Origin: Nocardia wallacei | Lineage (GTDB): Bacteria > Actinomycetota > Actinomycetes > Mycobacteriales > Mycobacteriaceae | NCBI RefSeq assembly: GCF_029868745.1 | Contig: NZ_JARWOP010000028.1 | Coordinates: 1 to 35,193 of the forward strand | Length of the DNA stretch: 35,193 nucleotides | Direction: 5' to 3' | In this document: positions 7,226-13,786 of the stretch, piece by piece | Numbering within the stretch: the first letter of the stretch is position 1 | Layout of the letters: the number at the start of each line of letters is the position of its first letter | Made by a program: the position numbers and the translations under genes | The notes under the pieces: generated by a model | Seen by the model: only the letters and a program-made list of their open reading frames with translations | What the model was told of the DNA's origin: nothing | The model's database searches: none

Positions 7226-7987
7226 TCAACGCACGGACGCGGTGAAGTCGCCCGAGTAGTCCAGGGCGGCAAGAACTTCGGCGCGCACGCCGGATCGGTC
7301 GACGGTGGTTTCGCGGGGGCGGGGCACCTCGAACAAGGCCCGCAGCGGCTGCGCGGCCCGGCCGAGGACGGCGATCCGGTCGCCGAGCAGCAGCGCCTCG
7401 TCCACATCGTGGGTGACGAATACGACGGTCGCCGGGTGGGCCTGCCAGGTGTCGACCAGCAGTCGCTGCATGGTGGCCCGCGTCGGCGCGTCGAGCGCGC
7501 CGAACGGCTCGTCCATCAACACCGCGCGCGGCGCCCCGGCCAGCCCGCGCGCCAGCTGCACCCGCTGCCGCATACCGCCGGACAGGCTCTTGGGCAGGTA
7601 GTCGCCGAATCCGGCGAGGCCGACCTCGGCGATCCAGCGTTCGGCGCGTGCCCGCCGGCCGGCCCGCGGCTCGCCGCGCAGCTGCAGCGCCAGTTCGATA
7701 TTGGAGCGCACGGTGCGCCACGGCAGTAACGCGTTGTCCTGGAACACCATCGCGCGGTCGCGGGACGGTCCGGTGATCTCGATATCGTCGGACAGCACCC
7801 GCCCGGAGCGCGGCGGCAGCAGCCCGGCCAGCGCGCGCAGCACCGTCGACTTGCCGCAACCGGAAGGGCCGGTGAGCACCAGGATCTCGCCGGGACGGAT
7901 CTCGAGCGTCAGGTCCCGCACGACCGGCGCACCGGCATAACCCAATTCGATCCGGTCCAGCCGCAGGCTCGTCGCGTCGCCGCTCAT
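7226..7987 (-). CDS. ABC transporter ATPase, SsuB/TauB type
   Basis: 253 aa. Walker A GPSGCGKST, Q-loop V-F-Q-D-N-A-L-L-P-W, signature LSGGMRQR, Walker B A-V-L-M-D-E-P-F-G-A-L-D and switch His (V-F-V-T-H-D-V-D-E-A) are all present. The Q-loop LLPW and overall length are typical of nitrate/sulfonate/taurine importers. The start at 7987 overlaps the permease stop by four bases (ATGA). It energises uptake together with the permease and binding protein upstream. The cargo cannot be read from the ATPase. Confidence 0.94.
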   Translation of the reverse strand: MSGDATSLRLDRIELGYAGAPVVRDLTLEIRPGEILVLTGPSGCGKSTVLRALAGLLPPRSGRVLSDDIEITGPSRDRAMVFQDNALLPWRTVRSNIELALQLRGEPRAGRRARAERWIAEVGLAGFGDYLPKSLSGGMRQRVQLARGLAGAPRAVLMDEPFGALDAPTRATMQRLLVDTWQAHPATVVFVTHDVDEALLLGDRIAVLGRAAQPLRALFEVPRPRETTVDRSGVRAEVLAALDYSGDFTASVR

Positions 7988-8847
7988 TTCGTTCCCTCCG
8001 AGACGCGGGGCAGCCAGCGGGTGAACCGGCGGCCGAGCAGTTCCACCGCGGCGGAGGTGCCGAACCCGAGCACGCCGATGGTGATGATGCCGACGAACAC
8101 GCTCGGGTAGTCCACGATGGTGTACGCCTGCCAGGTCCGGTAGCCGACACCCAGTCGGCCCGAGATCATTTCGGCCGAGACCACGCAGATCCACGCCACC
8201 CCGATGCCGACCGACAACCCGCTGAACACGCCGGGCAGGCTGCCCGGCAACACGACTCGCCAGAGCACGTCCCAGCGGGTGCCGCCCTGGGTCAGCAGGG
8301 ACTCCTCCCAGATCGTGGGCAGCGCCCGCACCGCGTGCCGGGTGCTGACCATGATCGGGAAGAAGGCCGCGAGGAAGGTGATGAAGACGATCCCCGCCTC
8401 GTCGGTGGGGAACATCAGGATCGCCACCGGCACGATCGCGATGGCCGGAATCGGGCGGGCCAACTCGGTCAGCGGGCCGACGATGTTCGCGAATACTTGC
8501 GAACGCCCCAGTGCCACACCGGTTCCCACGCCCAGTACGGCGGCGAGCGCGAACCCGCTGAGAATGCGGACGAGTGACTGGCCCAGGTCCAGCCAGTACG
8601 TCTCGGTACCCAGCTGGCGTTGCAGCGCGTCGAGGATCTGGGTCACGGTCGGCAGCGTGTCGAACCGCACCCACAGGCGGATATCGTTGGCTGTCAACAG
8701 TTGCCACACCCCGATGGCGGCGACCACCGACAGCACCCGGACCAGTCGTGAGCGCCAGCGCGCCGCACTGGCGGGGGCCGTCACGGTCTCCGGGACCGTT
8801 CGTTCCGGAACGGTCGCGGCGTCGAGCCGCACGGTCGTCGCGCTCAT
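7984..8847 (-). CDS. ABC transporter permease, SsuC/TauC type
   Basis: 287 aa with a cytoplasmic N-terminus of ~30 residues, about six membrane segments and a binding-protein-dependent transport (EAA-like) loop: E-E-S-L-L-T-Q-G-G-T-R-W-D-V-L-W-R-V-V-L-P-G-S-L-P. The W-Q-L-L near the N-terminus and L-P-T-V-x-x-I after it are common in sulfonate/nitrate permeases. It overlaps the ATPase gene (downstream) and the binding-protein gene (upstream) by four bases each, so the transporter genes are translationally coupled. Confidence 0.93.
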   Translation of the reverse strand: MSATTVRLDAATVPERTVPETVTAPASAARWRSRLVRVLSVVAAIGVWQLLTANDIRLWVRFDTLPTVTQILDALQRQLGTETYWLDLGQSLVRILSGFALAAVLGVGTGVALGRSQVFANIVGPLTELARPIPAIAIVPVAILMFPTDEAGIVFITFLAAFFPIMVSTRHAVRALPTIWEESLLTQGGTRWDVLWRVVLPGSLPGVFSGLSVGIGVAWICVVSAEMISGRLGVGYRTWQAYTIVDYPSVFVGIITIGVLGFGTSAAVELLGRRFTRWLPRVSEGTK

Positions 8848-10271
8848 GACCGCACCTCGCCGACGGCCTGCTCATAGGACAGCTGCGTGCCGCCCGGGTG
8901 CGCGGTGAGGTAGCGCTGGGCCGCGGCCGGTGTCGTGAAGGGCAGGTAGGTGTCGCCGGCGCGGACCCACAGGGCCTTGTCGGCGAACCAGCGGGTGCCC
9001 AGTTCGGCGTCCGGGACGTAGGCCGCCCGCACCTTCTTGCCCTGTGCCCGAGCCTGTTTCACCGCGCGTAGCAGGGCGGTCGGGTCGGCGGCCGGTTGTG
9101 CGGTGTCCTGGCCGTCCAGCCACACTTCGCTCGCCAGCGCCGCGTCGGTGACCGGACGATTCGCCACCGGATCGGTCCCCGAGATCGGTGCGGGATTGGC
9201 GAAATTGCCCACGGCCGCGTTGTAGTCGAGACCGCGATCGGCGAACGCTTTCCGCAGCGGCGCATCGTTGACGAAGCCGTCGATGTCCAGATCGGCGAAG
9301 TCACCGATCGACTTCAGGTACGGCACATCGCCTTTGAACGCCTGGATGAGCTGCGGCTTCAGCGGTGTGTCGAACGAGGTGCCGCCGGGACCGTTGTAGA
9401 GGTAGACGACCTCCTGCGGCAGTCCCGAGCCGTCGGCGACCAGCTTCGCCGCCTCCAGCGGGCGCTGGTGCAGGAAGTCGGTGGCGTCCAGCTGGGCCTG
9501 GATGAAGGCGTCGAGGACCTCGGGGTGCTGGTTCGAGTAGTCGCGACGGGCGACCACGCCGTGGAAGGTCGGTACGTTCAGTTCCGCGCCGTCGAACAGC
9601 AGCTCGGCCTTGTCCTGGAAGACCAGCAGGCCCGGCCACGCCACGAACTGCGAAAGTGCCTGCACCTGACCGGATTCCAAGGCGGAAGCGCCGATCTGCG
9701 GTTGTTGATTGAGTACCTCGACACCCGATTTCGGATCGATTCCGCCGCGGCTCAACGCCTGTCGCAGCAGGCCGTCGCTGGCCGAGCCGACGCTCGAGGA
9801 CACCTTCTTCCCGGCCAGGTCGTGCAGCGATTGCACCGGCGAATCACGGTTCACCACAATCATGTTCAGCGAGCCGCGCGGCTGGTAGCCGGTCACCGAG
9901 ACGAACTCGGTGCGGGACCGTTCGTTGGCCTGTGTGCGGGAACCGTTGATCAACAGGGGGTAGTCGCCCATCGAGCCGATGTCGATCTTCTCCGCCACCA
10001 TCTGCGCGGTGATCGGGGCGCCGGTGTCGTAGTCCTGCCACTCCACCTGGTACTTCTTTCCGCCGTCGGCGGTCAGCTTCGAGAGGCGCTGCTCCAGGAA
10101 ACCCTTGGCGCGCAACAGGGTTCCGGCGGTAACGGTGTTGATGGTCTTGGATTGGTAGCCGACGACCACCTTGACGGTGTCGCGGGAGGCGGCTTGCTCG
10201 AGCGAGCAACCGGCGGCGACGAGCGCCAGCACGGCGGCCACCGCGGTGAATCGGGCACGACGGTACTTCAT
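8844..10271 (-). CDS. lipoprotein substrate-binding protein with NosL-like C-terminal tail
   Basis: 475 aa. A lipobox signal peptide (A-L-V-A-A-G-C, Cys22) predicts a membrane-anchored lipoprotein. Residues ~30-370 resemble SsuA/NMT1-type binding proteins: V-V-V-G-Y-Q-S-K-T near the N-terminus, the D-L-A-G-K-K-V-S-S-S-V-G-S loop and the L-E-S-G-Q-V-Q-A-L region. This is longer than the usual ~320-350 aa. The last ~80 residues (W-F-A-D-K-A-L-W-V, then Y-L-P-F-T-T-P-A-A-A-Q-R-Y, H-P-G-G) resemble a NosL-like fold. The NosL comparison is my inference. It is third in the operon, after the ferredoxin gene (36-base gap), with ATGA overlap into the permease. Confidence 0.88.
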   Translation of the reverse strand: MKYRRARFTAVAAVLALVAAGCSLEQAASRDTVKVVVGYQSKTINTVTAGTLLRAKGFLEQRLSKLTADGGKKYQVEWQDYDTGAPITAQMVAEKIDIGSMGDYPLLINGSRTQANERSRTEFVSVTGYQPRGSLNMIVVNRDSPVQSLHDLAGKKVSSSVGSASDGLLRQALSRGGIDPKSGVEVLNQQPQIGASALESGQVQALSQFVAWPGLLVFQDKAELLFDGAELNVPTFHGVVARRDYSNQHPEVLDAFIQAQLDATDFLHQRPLEAAKLVADGSGLPQEVVYLYNGPGGTSFDTPLKPQLIQAFKGDVPYLKSIGDFADLDIDGFVNDAPLRKAFADRGLDYNAAVGNFANPAPISGTDPVANRPVTDAALASEVWLDGQDTAQPAADPTALLRAVKQARAQGKKVRAAYVPDAELGTRWFADKALWVRAGDTYLPFTTPAAAQRYLTAHPGGTQLSYEQAVGEVRS

Positions 10272-10307
10272 GAGTGTTCCTCGAACGGTGGGGCCGCGGT
10301 GGATGTT

Positions 10308-10535
10308 TCAGCGCAGCAGGTACGGCATGTTCACGGTGACGGCGCCGGTGGGGCAGCGGGCCGCGCACGGCCCGCAGTACCAGCACTCGTCGACGTGCAT
10401 GTACGCCTTTCCGTTGTCGGGATTGATCGCCAGCGAGTCCAGCGGGCAGATCTCCACACAGAGCGTGCATCCCTGGATGCACAGCGATTCGTCGATCGTC
10501 ACGGGGACATCGGCGCGCTGACCGACCAGAGCCAT
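10308..10535 (-). CDS. dicluster 4Fe-4S ferredoxin, AprB-like
   Basis: 75 aa with two cysteine clusters: C19-x3-C23-x2-C26-x3-C30-P and C51-x2-C54-x2-C57-x3-C61-P, each suitable for one [4Fe-4S]. The GCTLCVEICP and CWYCGPCAARCP contexts resemble the small electron-transfer subunit paired with AprA-type flavoproteins. Its ATG is immediately adjacent to the GntR stop (TGAATG), so it is coupled to the regulator gene. Expected job: electron donor or acceptor for the flavoprotein encoded at the operon's end. That pairing is inferred from family and co-location. Confidence 0.93.
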   Translation of the reverse strand: MALVGQRADVPVTIDESLCIQGCTLCVEICPLDSLAINPDNGKAYMHVDECWYCGPCAARCPTGAVTVNMPYLLR

Positions 10536-11285
10536 TCAGATCAACCTCCAATCGGGGCTGTCGATGGGGCGAACAAGGCTGCCGCGCATGGTGATTCGAT
10601 CACCGCGCAGCCGGATGTACTCCAGATCGACCGGGCGGCCGTCCTCGAGCTTCGTGAGCCGTTCGAGCAGCAGCAGCGCGCCGCCCTCGGGAACTTGCAG
10701 GGTGGCCGCCGAATGGGCGTCGGCGGTGATGGCCTCCAGCACCAGATCCGCCGAGCCGAGCGGGCGGCCGTCGAGTTGCTCGATCAGCGCGAAGATGTCG
10801 TTGGTCTCCAGATCACGGGCGAGCACCTGATCGCCGATGTCGGGTACCAGGTAGGTCAGGTCCAGGCTCAGCGGCAGGTCGCCGAGGTAGCGCAGGCGCT
10901 CCAGGTACACCGCCGGTTCGCCGGGCTCCAGCCGCAGCCGGCGCGCCACCGCGGGCGGCGGGGCGATCCTGCGGGCGGCGCGCACCTCGTTGCGGACCTC
11001 GCCGTGCTCGCGCAGCGTTTCCTTCAGGCCGCGCAGCGCGTCCAGGCCGTGGTCGTACTTGCGCTGGGCGACATGGGTGCCCACCTTGGGGGCGCGCTCG
11101 ATCAGGCCCTCGTCCTTCAGCAGGGCCAGCGCGTCGCGGACCGTATTGCGCGAGACGTCGAATTCGGTTGCCAGCTCCGATTCGCCGGGCAGCGCGCGGT
11201 CGAAGGCGCCGGTATGGATTTGCTGGCGCAGTACGTCGGCGACCTGGCGGGCGCGGTCCGCGCGGCGCGATGGCTGCGGCGTCAC
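10536..11285 (-). CDS. GntR-family regulator with UTRA domain
   Basis: 249 aa. The N-terminal winged helix (~8-70) has A-D-V-L-R-Q-Q-I, L-P-G-E-S-E-L-A, F-D-V-S-R-N-T-V-R-D-A-L and G-T-H-V-A motifs typical of GntR/HutC. The C-terminal half is a UTRA effector domain (P-A-V-Y-L-E-R-L-R-Y, and a final L-E-Y-I-R-L-R-G-D-R). I use GTG 11285, which has AAAGGAG five bases upstream; the longer frame to 11438 lacks this. It is first gene of the transporter/flavoprotein operon, so it probably autoregulates and senses a compound linked to the transported substrate. Confidence 0.93.
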   Translation of the reverse strand: MTPQPSRRADRARQVADVLRQQIHTGAFDRALPGESELATEFDVSRNTVRDALALLKDEGLIERAPKVGTHVAQRKYDHGLDALRGLKETLREHGEVRNEVRAARRIAPPPAVARRLRLEPGEPAVYLERLRYLGDLPLSLDLTYLVPDIGDQVLARDLETNDIFALIEQLDGRPLGSADLVLEAITADAHSAATLQVPEGGALLLLERLTKLEDGRPVDLEYIRLRGDRITMRGSLVRPIDSPDWRLI

Positions 11286-11416
11286 CTCGTCTCCTTTCGC
11301 CGTTTGACCTGCGATAAGTGACTGTAACGGGGGTCCGCGTCCGGGCCGGGCGATCGCTTCCGGGCGGTAGTGGTGACGTCGGTTATCCGCCGCCTGAGGA
11401 GTGCGGCGTACTGCTC

Positions 11417-11431
11417 GAATCACAGTGATTC
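11417..11431. promoter_or_regulatory. 15-base perfect palindrome, possible operator
   Basis: GAATCAC-A-GTGATTC is a perfect 7-1-7 inverted repeat in the divergent region between the GntR operon and the ROK gene, about 130 bases from the GntR start. Size and symmetry suit a dimeric regulator such as GntR. No binding-site consensus was matched. Confidence 0.4.
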
Positions 11432-11489
11432 CAGCCATTACGCCACCTGCGTCGGCTGCGGCCTGAGTTCGAATCAGGGTGAGTCAAAT

Positions 11490-11516
11490 GGATGCAGACC
11501 ACCTGGTCTGGCATCC
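11490..11516. promoter_or_regulatory. 27-base inverted repeat, operator or hairpin
   Basis: GGATGCAGACCA and TGGTCTGGCATCC are complementary over 12 bp with one extra G, separated by CC. The half-site pair AGACCA/TGGTCT is reminiscent of GntR/HutC-type operator halves, but in everted order. It lies just upstream of the leader-peptide promoter and could control it. As RNA it would be a stable hairpin. Confidence 0.4.
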
Positions 11517-11532
11517 TCGATACATGGGATGT

Positions 11533-11538
11533 TAGCTT
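11533..11538 (+). promoter_or_regulatory. -10 element for a leaderless leader-peptide mRNA
   Basis: TAGCTT fits the actinobacterial -10 pattern TANNNT and lies seven bases before the ATG at 11546, the spacing expected when transcription starts at the start codon. No convincing -35 is visible. Confidence 0.4.
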
Positions 11539-11545
11539 TGATGGC

Positions 11546-11653
11546 ATGTCCTCCAGCCGACCGAATGCCGCCCAGGTCACCTATGTGACCGTCGCGCTCG
11601 GTGTGCGGCTGCCGCGGCAGCGGGAGCTGTGTTGCTCCCTGCCGCGCAGCTGA
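11546..11653 (+). CDS. Cys-Cys leader peptide, 35 aa (putative attenuator)
   Basis: A short frame too small for routine calling. It ends in R-L-P-R-Q-R-E-L-C-C-S-L-P-R-S, with adjacent Cys codons TGT-TGC at 11630-11635, and an in-frame GTG at 11585 is a possible alternative start. Short upstream ORFs with basic residues followed by adjacent cysteines are known in actinobacteria, where they sense cysteinyl-tRNA supply and control sulfur-metabolism genes. The Cys codons lie in the loop and 3' arm of a strong hairpin (11614-11645), as expected for ribosome-stalling control. The gene downstream is the ROK regulator, about 100 bases away. The attenuation role is inferred. Confidence 0.55.
   Translation: MSSSRPNAAQVTYVTVALGVRLPRQRELCCSLPRS
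11608..11645 (+). promoter_or_regulatory. overlapping alternative hairpins in the leader
   Basis: Hairpin A is the perfect palindrome GCTGCCGCGGCAGC (11608-11621). Hairpin B pairs GCGGCA + GGGAGC (11614-11627, 2-base bulge) with GCTCCC + TGCCGC (11634-11645), loop TGTGTT. A and B share bases 11614-11621 and cannot coexist. A ribosome paused at the Cys codons would disrupt B. Confidence 0.5.
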
Positions 11654-11718
11654 GAACCGCCGCTCTCGTTTCCGAGCCGGGCCCTTCTCGCTGCCTTGTT
11701 GCTGTTCTCGTTCCACCT

Positions 11719-11738
11719 GTCCCGGGCATACCCGGGAC
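11719..11738 (+). promoter_or_regulatory. hairpin just upstream of the ROK ribosome site
   Basis: GTCCCGGG-CATA-CCCGGGAC is a perfect 8-bp stem with a 4-base loop. It ends six bases before the AAGGA at 11745-11749 that serves ATG 11757. It could be a terminator/attenuator stem or a translation-control element of the Cys leader system. Confidence 0.45.
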
Positions 11739-11756
11739 CACAGCAAGGATCCGCAC

Positions 11757-13019
11757 ATGACGAGCCCCACCCTCGAGCGACAGTCCACACAGTCTCTCTC
11801 CACCCGGGTCGCCGCCCCCCGCCCGGCCGTCCCGCCCGAACTCCGCATCGCCGACAACCCGGCGGCCGCGGTGCTCCGGGCCGCTACCCGCGGCCCCATC
11901 TTCCGCGATACCGCCGCGCAGACAACAGGTTTGAGCATAGCGACGGTGAACCGACAGGTCTCCGCGCTGCTTTCGGCCGGGCTGTTGCGGGAACGGGCCG
12001 ACCTCACCGCATCCGGCGCCGTCGGGCGTCCGCGGGTGCCCTTCGAGGTCGACACCGACACCTACGCCACCCTCGGTGTGCACATCGGCGCCACGGTGAC
12101 TCGCATCATCGCCGCCGATCTGTCGGGGCGCATTCTCGGCGGGCTGGAAATCGCCACGCCGCAGGCCGGGCAGGAGGCCGCGCTCACCATCATCGCCCGC
12201 AGTGCCAAGGCGTTCCTCGACCGGCTGCCGCGGCGGCGGCCGCTGTGGACCGGTGTGGCGCTGGCCGGGCGGGTCGATCCGGCCGCCGGGGTCGTCGATC
12301 ATCCGCGGTTGGAGTGGCGCTCCGCGCCGGTGGCCGCGGTGTTCAGCACCGTGCTGGATCTGCCGGTCTCGGTGTCCGCGCACGTGGAGGCGATGGCCGC
12401 CGCGGAACTGCTGCTCGGCCCCGGGGAGGAGCAGGGGCCCGCCTCGAGCCTGTACGTGTACGCCCGTGAGACCGCGGGCGTCGCCGTGACTCTGCACGAT
12501 CGGGTGCACACGCCGACCAACGGTCCCGGTTCCATCGCGCACCTGCCCACCGGCTCGGATGTGGAATGCCAGTGCGGCCGGCGCGGCTGCTTGGAGGCCA
12601 CGGTCGGGGAGGCGGCGCTGCTGAGTCGTGCGGAGCGGGCGGGCATCGTGCCCAAGCGCGAGGCGCCGCGGCGTCCGGTGATCGGCGACCTGTACCGGGC
12701 CGCCGAGTCCGGGTCGGCGCCGGCGCGTGAGCTGCTGCTCGAGCGGGCCGAAATCCTCGGCCACACAGCGGCTCTCGTGCGCGACATGTTCAACCCGGAC
12801 CGGGTAGTGCTGGGCGGGCAGGCATTCACGGGCTACCGTCCCGGAATCGACCACGTCGTGCGCGCTTTCACCCAGGGCACCACGCTTCCCCCGGCCGACC
12901 TCCGCATCAGCCGTTTCGGTGGTCGCGTCCAGGAACACGCCGCCGCCGTCACCGCCCTGAGCGTCTTTTACGCCGACCCCCTCTCCGCCATGCGCCGCAG
13001 CATCCGCACCACGCGCTGA
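11757..13019 (+). CDS. ROK-family transcriptional regulator
   Basis: 420 aa. Residues ~35-95 form a winged helix (F-R-D-T-A-A-Q-T-T-G-L-S-I-A-T-V-N-R-Q-V then G-R-P-R-V). Residues ~100-400 are a ROK domain with the zinc motif intact (H262, C271-x-C273-x4-C278 in C-Q-C-G-R-R-G-C-L-E-A). The phosphate-binding D-x-G-x-T motif reads G-V-H109-I-G-A-T, and the catalytic N-D segment reads S-A-H-V-E-A-M, so the Asp residues needed for sugar kinase activity are missing. It is therefore a regulator, not a kinase. ATG 11757 has AAGGA seven bases upstream. It is divergent from the flavoprotein/ABC operon and preceded by a Cys-Cys leader, suggesting that it controls sulfur-linked genes, probably that operon. 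The inducer is unknown. Confidence 0.9.
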   Translation: MTSPTLERQSTQSLSTRVAAPRPAVPPELRIADNPAAAVLRAATRGPIFRDTAAQTTGLSIATVNRQVSALLSAGLLRERADLTASGAVGRPRVPFEVDTDTYATLGVHIGATVTRIIAADLSGRILGGLEIATPQAGQEAALTIIARSAKAFLDRLPRRRPLWTGVALAGRVDPAAGVVDHPRLEWRSAPVAAVFSTVLDLPVSVSAHVEAMAAAELLLGPGEEQGPASSLYVYARETAGVAVTLHDRVHTPTNGPGSIAHLPTGSDVECQCGRRGCLEATVGEAALLSRAERAGIVPKREAPRRPVIGDLYRAAESGSAPARELLLERAEILGHTAALVRDMFNPDRVVLGGQAFTGYRPGIDHVVRAFTQGTTLPPADLRISRFGGRVQEHAAAVTALSVFYADPLSAMRRSIRTTR

Positions 13020-13026
13020 GGGGTTC

Positions 13027-13106
13027 TTCCCTTCATCCCGGCCAAAAGCGCGCCGGGATGAAGGGAATGTGTGCAGTCTCGCGCGCGCCGGGATGAAGGG
13101 AATGTG
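13027..13106. repeat. inverted plus direct repeat, terminator of the ROK gene
   Basis: TTCCCTTCATCCCGGC (13027-13042) pairs perfectly with GCCGGGATGAAGGGAA (13052-13067), a 16-bp stem seven bases after the ROK stop. The right arm with flanking bases is repeated directly, starting at 13048 and again at 13083, with a 35-base period. The strong stem is a plausible terminator. Such CATCCCGG-type units recur between genes in related genomes. Confidence 0.6.
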
Positions 13107-13148
13107 GGGAAGTCTCGGCCTTGCTCGTCATGTCGCCCTCCGGTTCTC

Positions 13149-13190
13149 GGACGAATCGCCACGCTAGACTAAGTGGAAGAAATTCGTCCA
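13149..13190 (+). promoter_or_regulatory. promoter and operator of the tetR-bla pair
   Basis: TAGACT (13165-13170) fits a TANNNT -10. TGGAAGAA-A-TTCGTCCA (13174-13190) is a 17-base palindrome with a single mismatched pair, lying right at the expected transcription start. In addition, GGACGAAT (13149-13156) is the inverse of ATTCGTCC (13182-13189) across the -10. This is a typical autoregulatory TetR arrangement. Confidence 0.55.
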
Positions 13191-13213
13191 GTTCTCTCCG
13201 GGAGGTGACGGCC

Positions 13214-13777
13214 ATGGCCGATCAGTTGCGGGCCGATGCGCGCAGCAACCGCGACCAGATCCTGGCGGCGGCCCAGATCGTGTTCCGGGAACAGGGCGTC
13301 GATGTTCCGATGAAGGAGATCGCCGATCAGGCCGGGGTCGGCGTGGGCACGCTGTATCGCCGCTTTCCGGATCGTAGCGCGTTGATCAGCGCGGCGGCGC
13401 AGGCGTATATGCAGGCGCTGGCGGACCTCGCCGCCACGGCCGCGCGGGAGGAGGACGGCGCCTGGCAGGCGCTGCGTCGTTTTCTGCGCGAATGCGCCGA
13501 GTTGCGGCTGGGCGCCACGGCCGCGGCGATCGAACCGGCCCTGCACGCCGATATCCGGGCCGATCCGAACCTCACCGAAATTCGCGCGAGCGTTGCCGAG
13601 CAGGTTGCCCGGCTCACCGCGCAAGCGCAGGTCGACGGGGAACTGCGCACCGATGTGGATGCGCAGGACATGGCGCGCCTGATGACGGTGCAGATCTACG
13701 CGCGCCCGGACGAGTCGTACGAGCAGGCCGTGCGCCGGACGATGGACATCGTGCTGGACGGCCTGCGCGCCCGGTAG
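13214..13777 (+). CDS. TetR/AcrR-family regulator
   Basis: 187 aa. The N-terminal HTH is clear: I-L-A-A-A-Q-I-V-F-R-E-Q-G then I-A-D-Q-A-G-V-G-V-G-T-L-Y-R-R-F-P-D-R. The C-terminal half is helical with no recognised ligand signature. ATG 13214 is chosen over the earlier in-frame ATG at 13121 because GGAGG lies eight bases upstream and the HTH then begins at the usual distance. The start at 13121 would also lie upstream of the promoter. Nine bases separate its stop from the beta-lactamase start, so the two are almost certainly co-transcribed. It probably represses its own promoter through the palindrome at 13174-13190. Confidence 0.93.
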   Translation: MADQLRADARSNRDQILAAAQIVFREQGVDVPMKEIADQAGVGVGTLYRRFPDRSALISAAAQAYMQALADLAATAAREEDGAWQALRRFLRECAELRLGATAAAIEPALHADIRADPNLTEIRASVAEQVARLTAQAQVDGELRTDVDAQDMARLMTVQIYARPDESYEQAVRRTMDIVLDGLRAR

Positions 13778-13786
13778 TGTGCTGCG

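Noticed and set aside
7201..7407. N-terminal extension of the flavoprotein
   Set aside because: It overlaps the ATPase gene and lacks family character; ATG 7200 has a ribosome site and begins the FAD domain at the normal distance.
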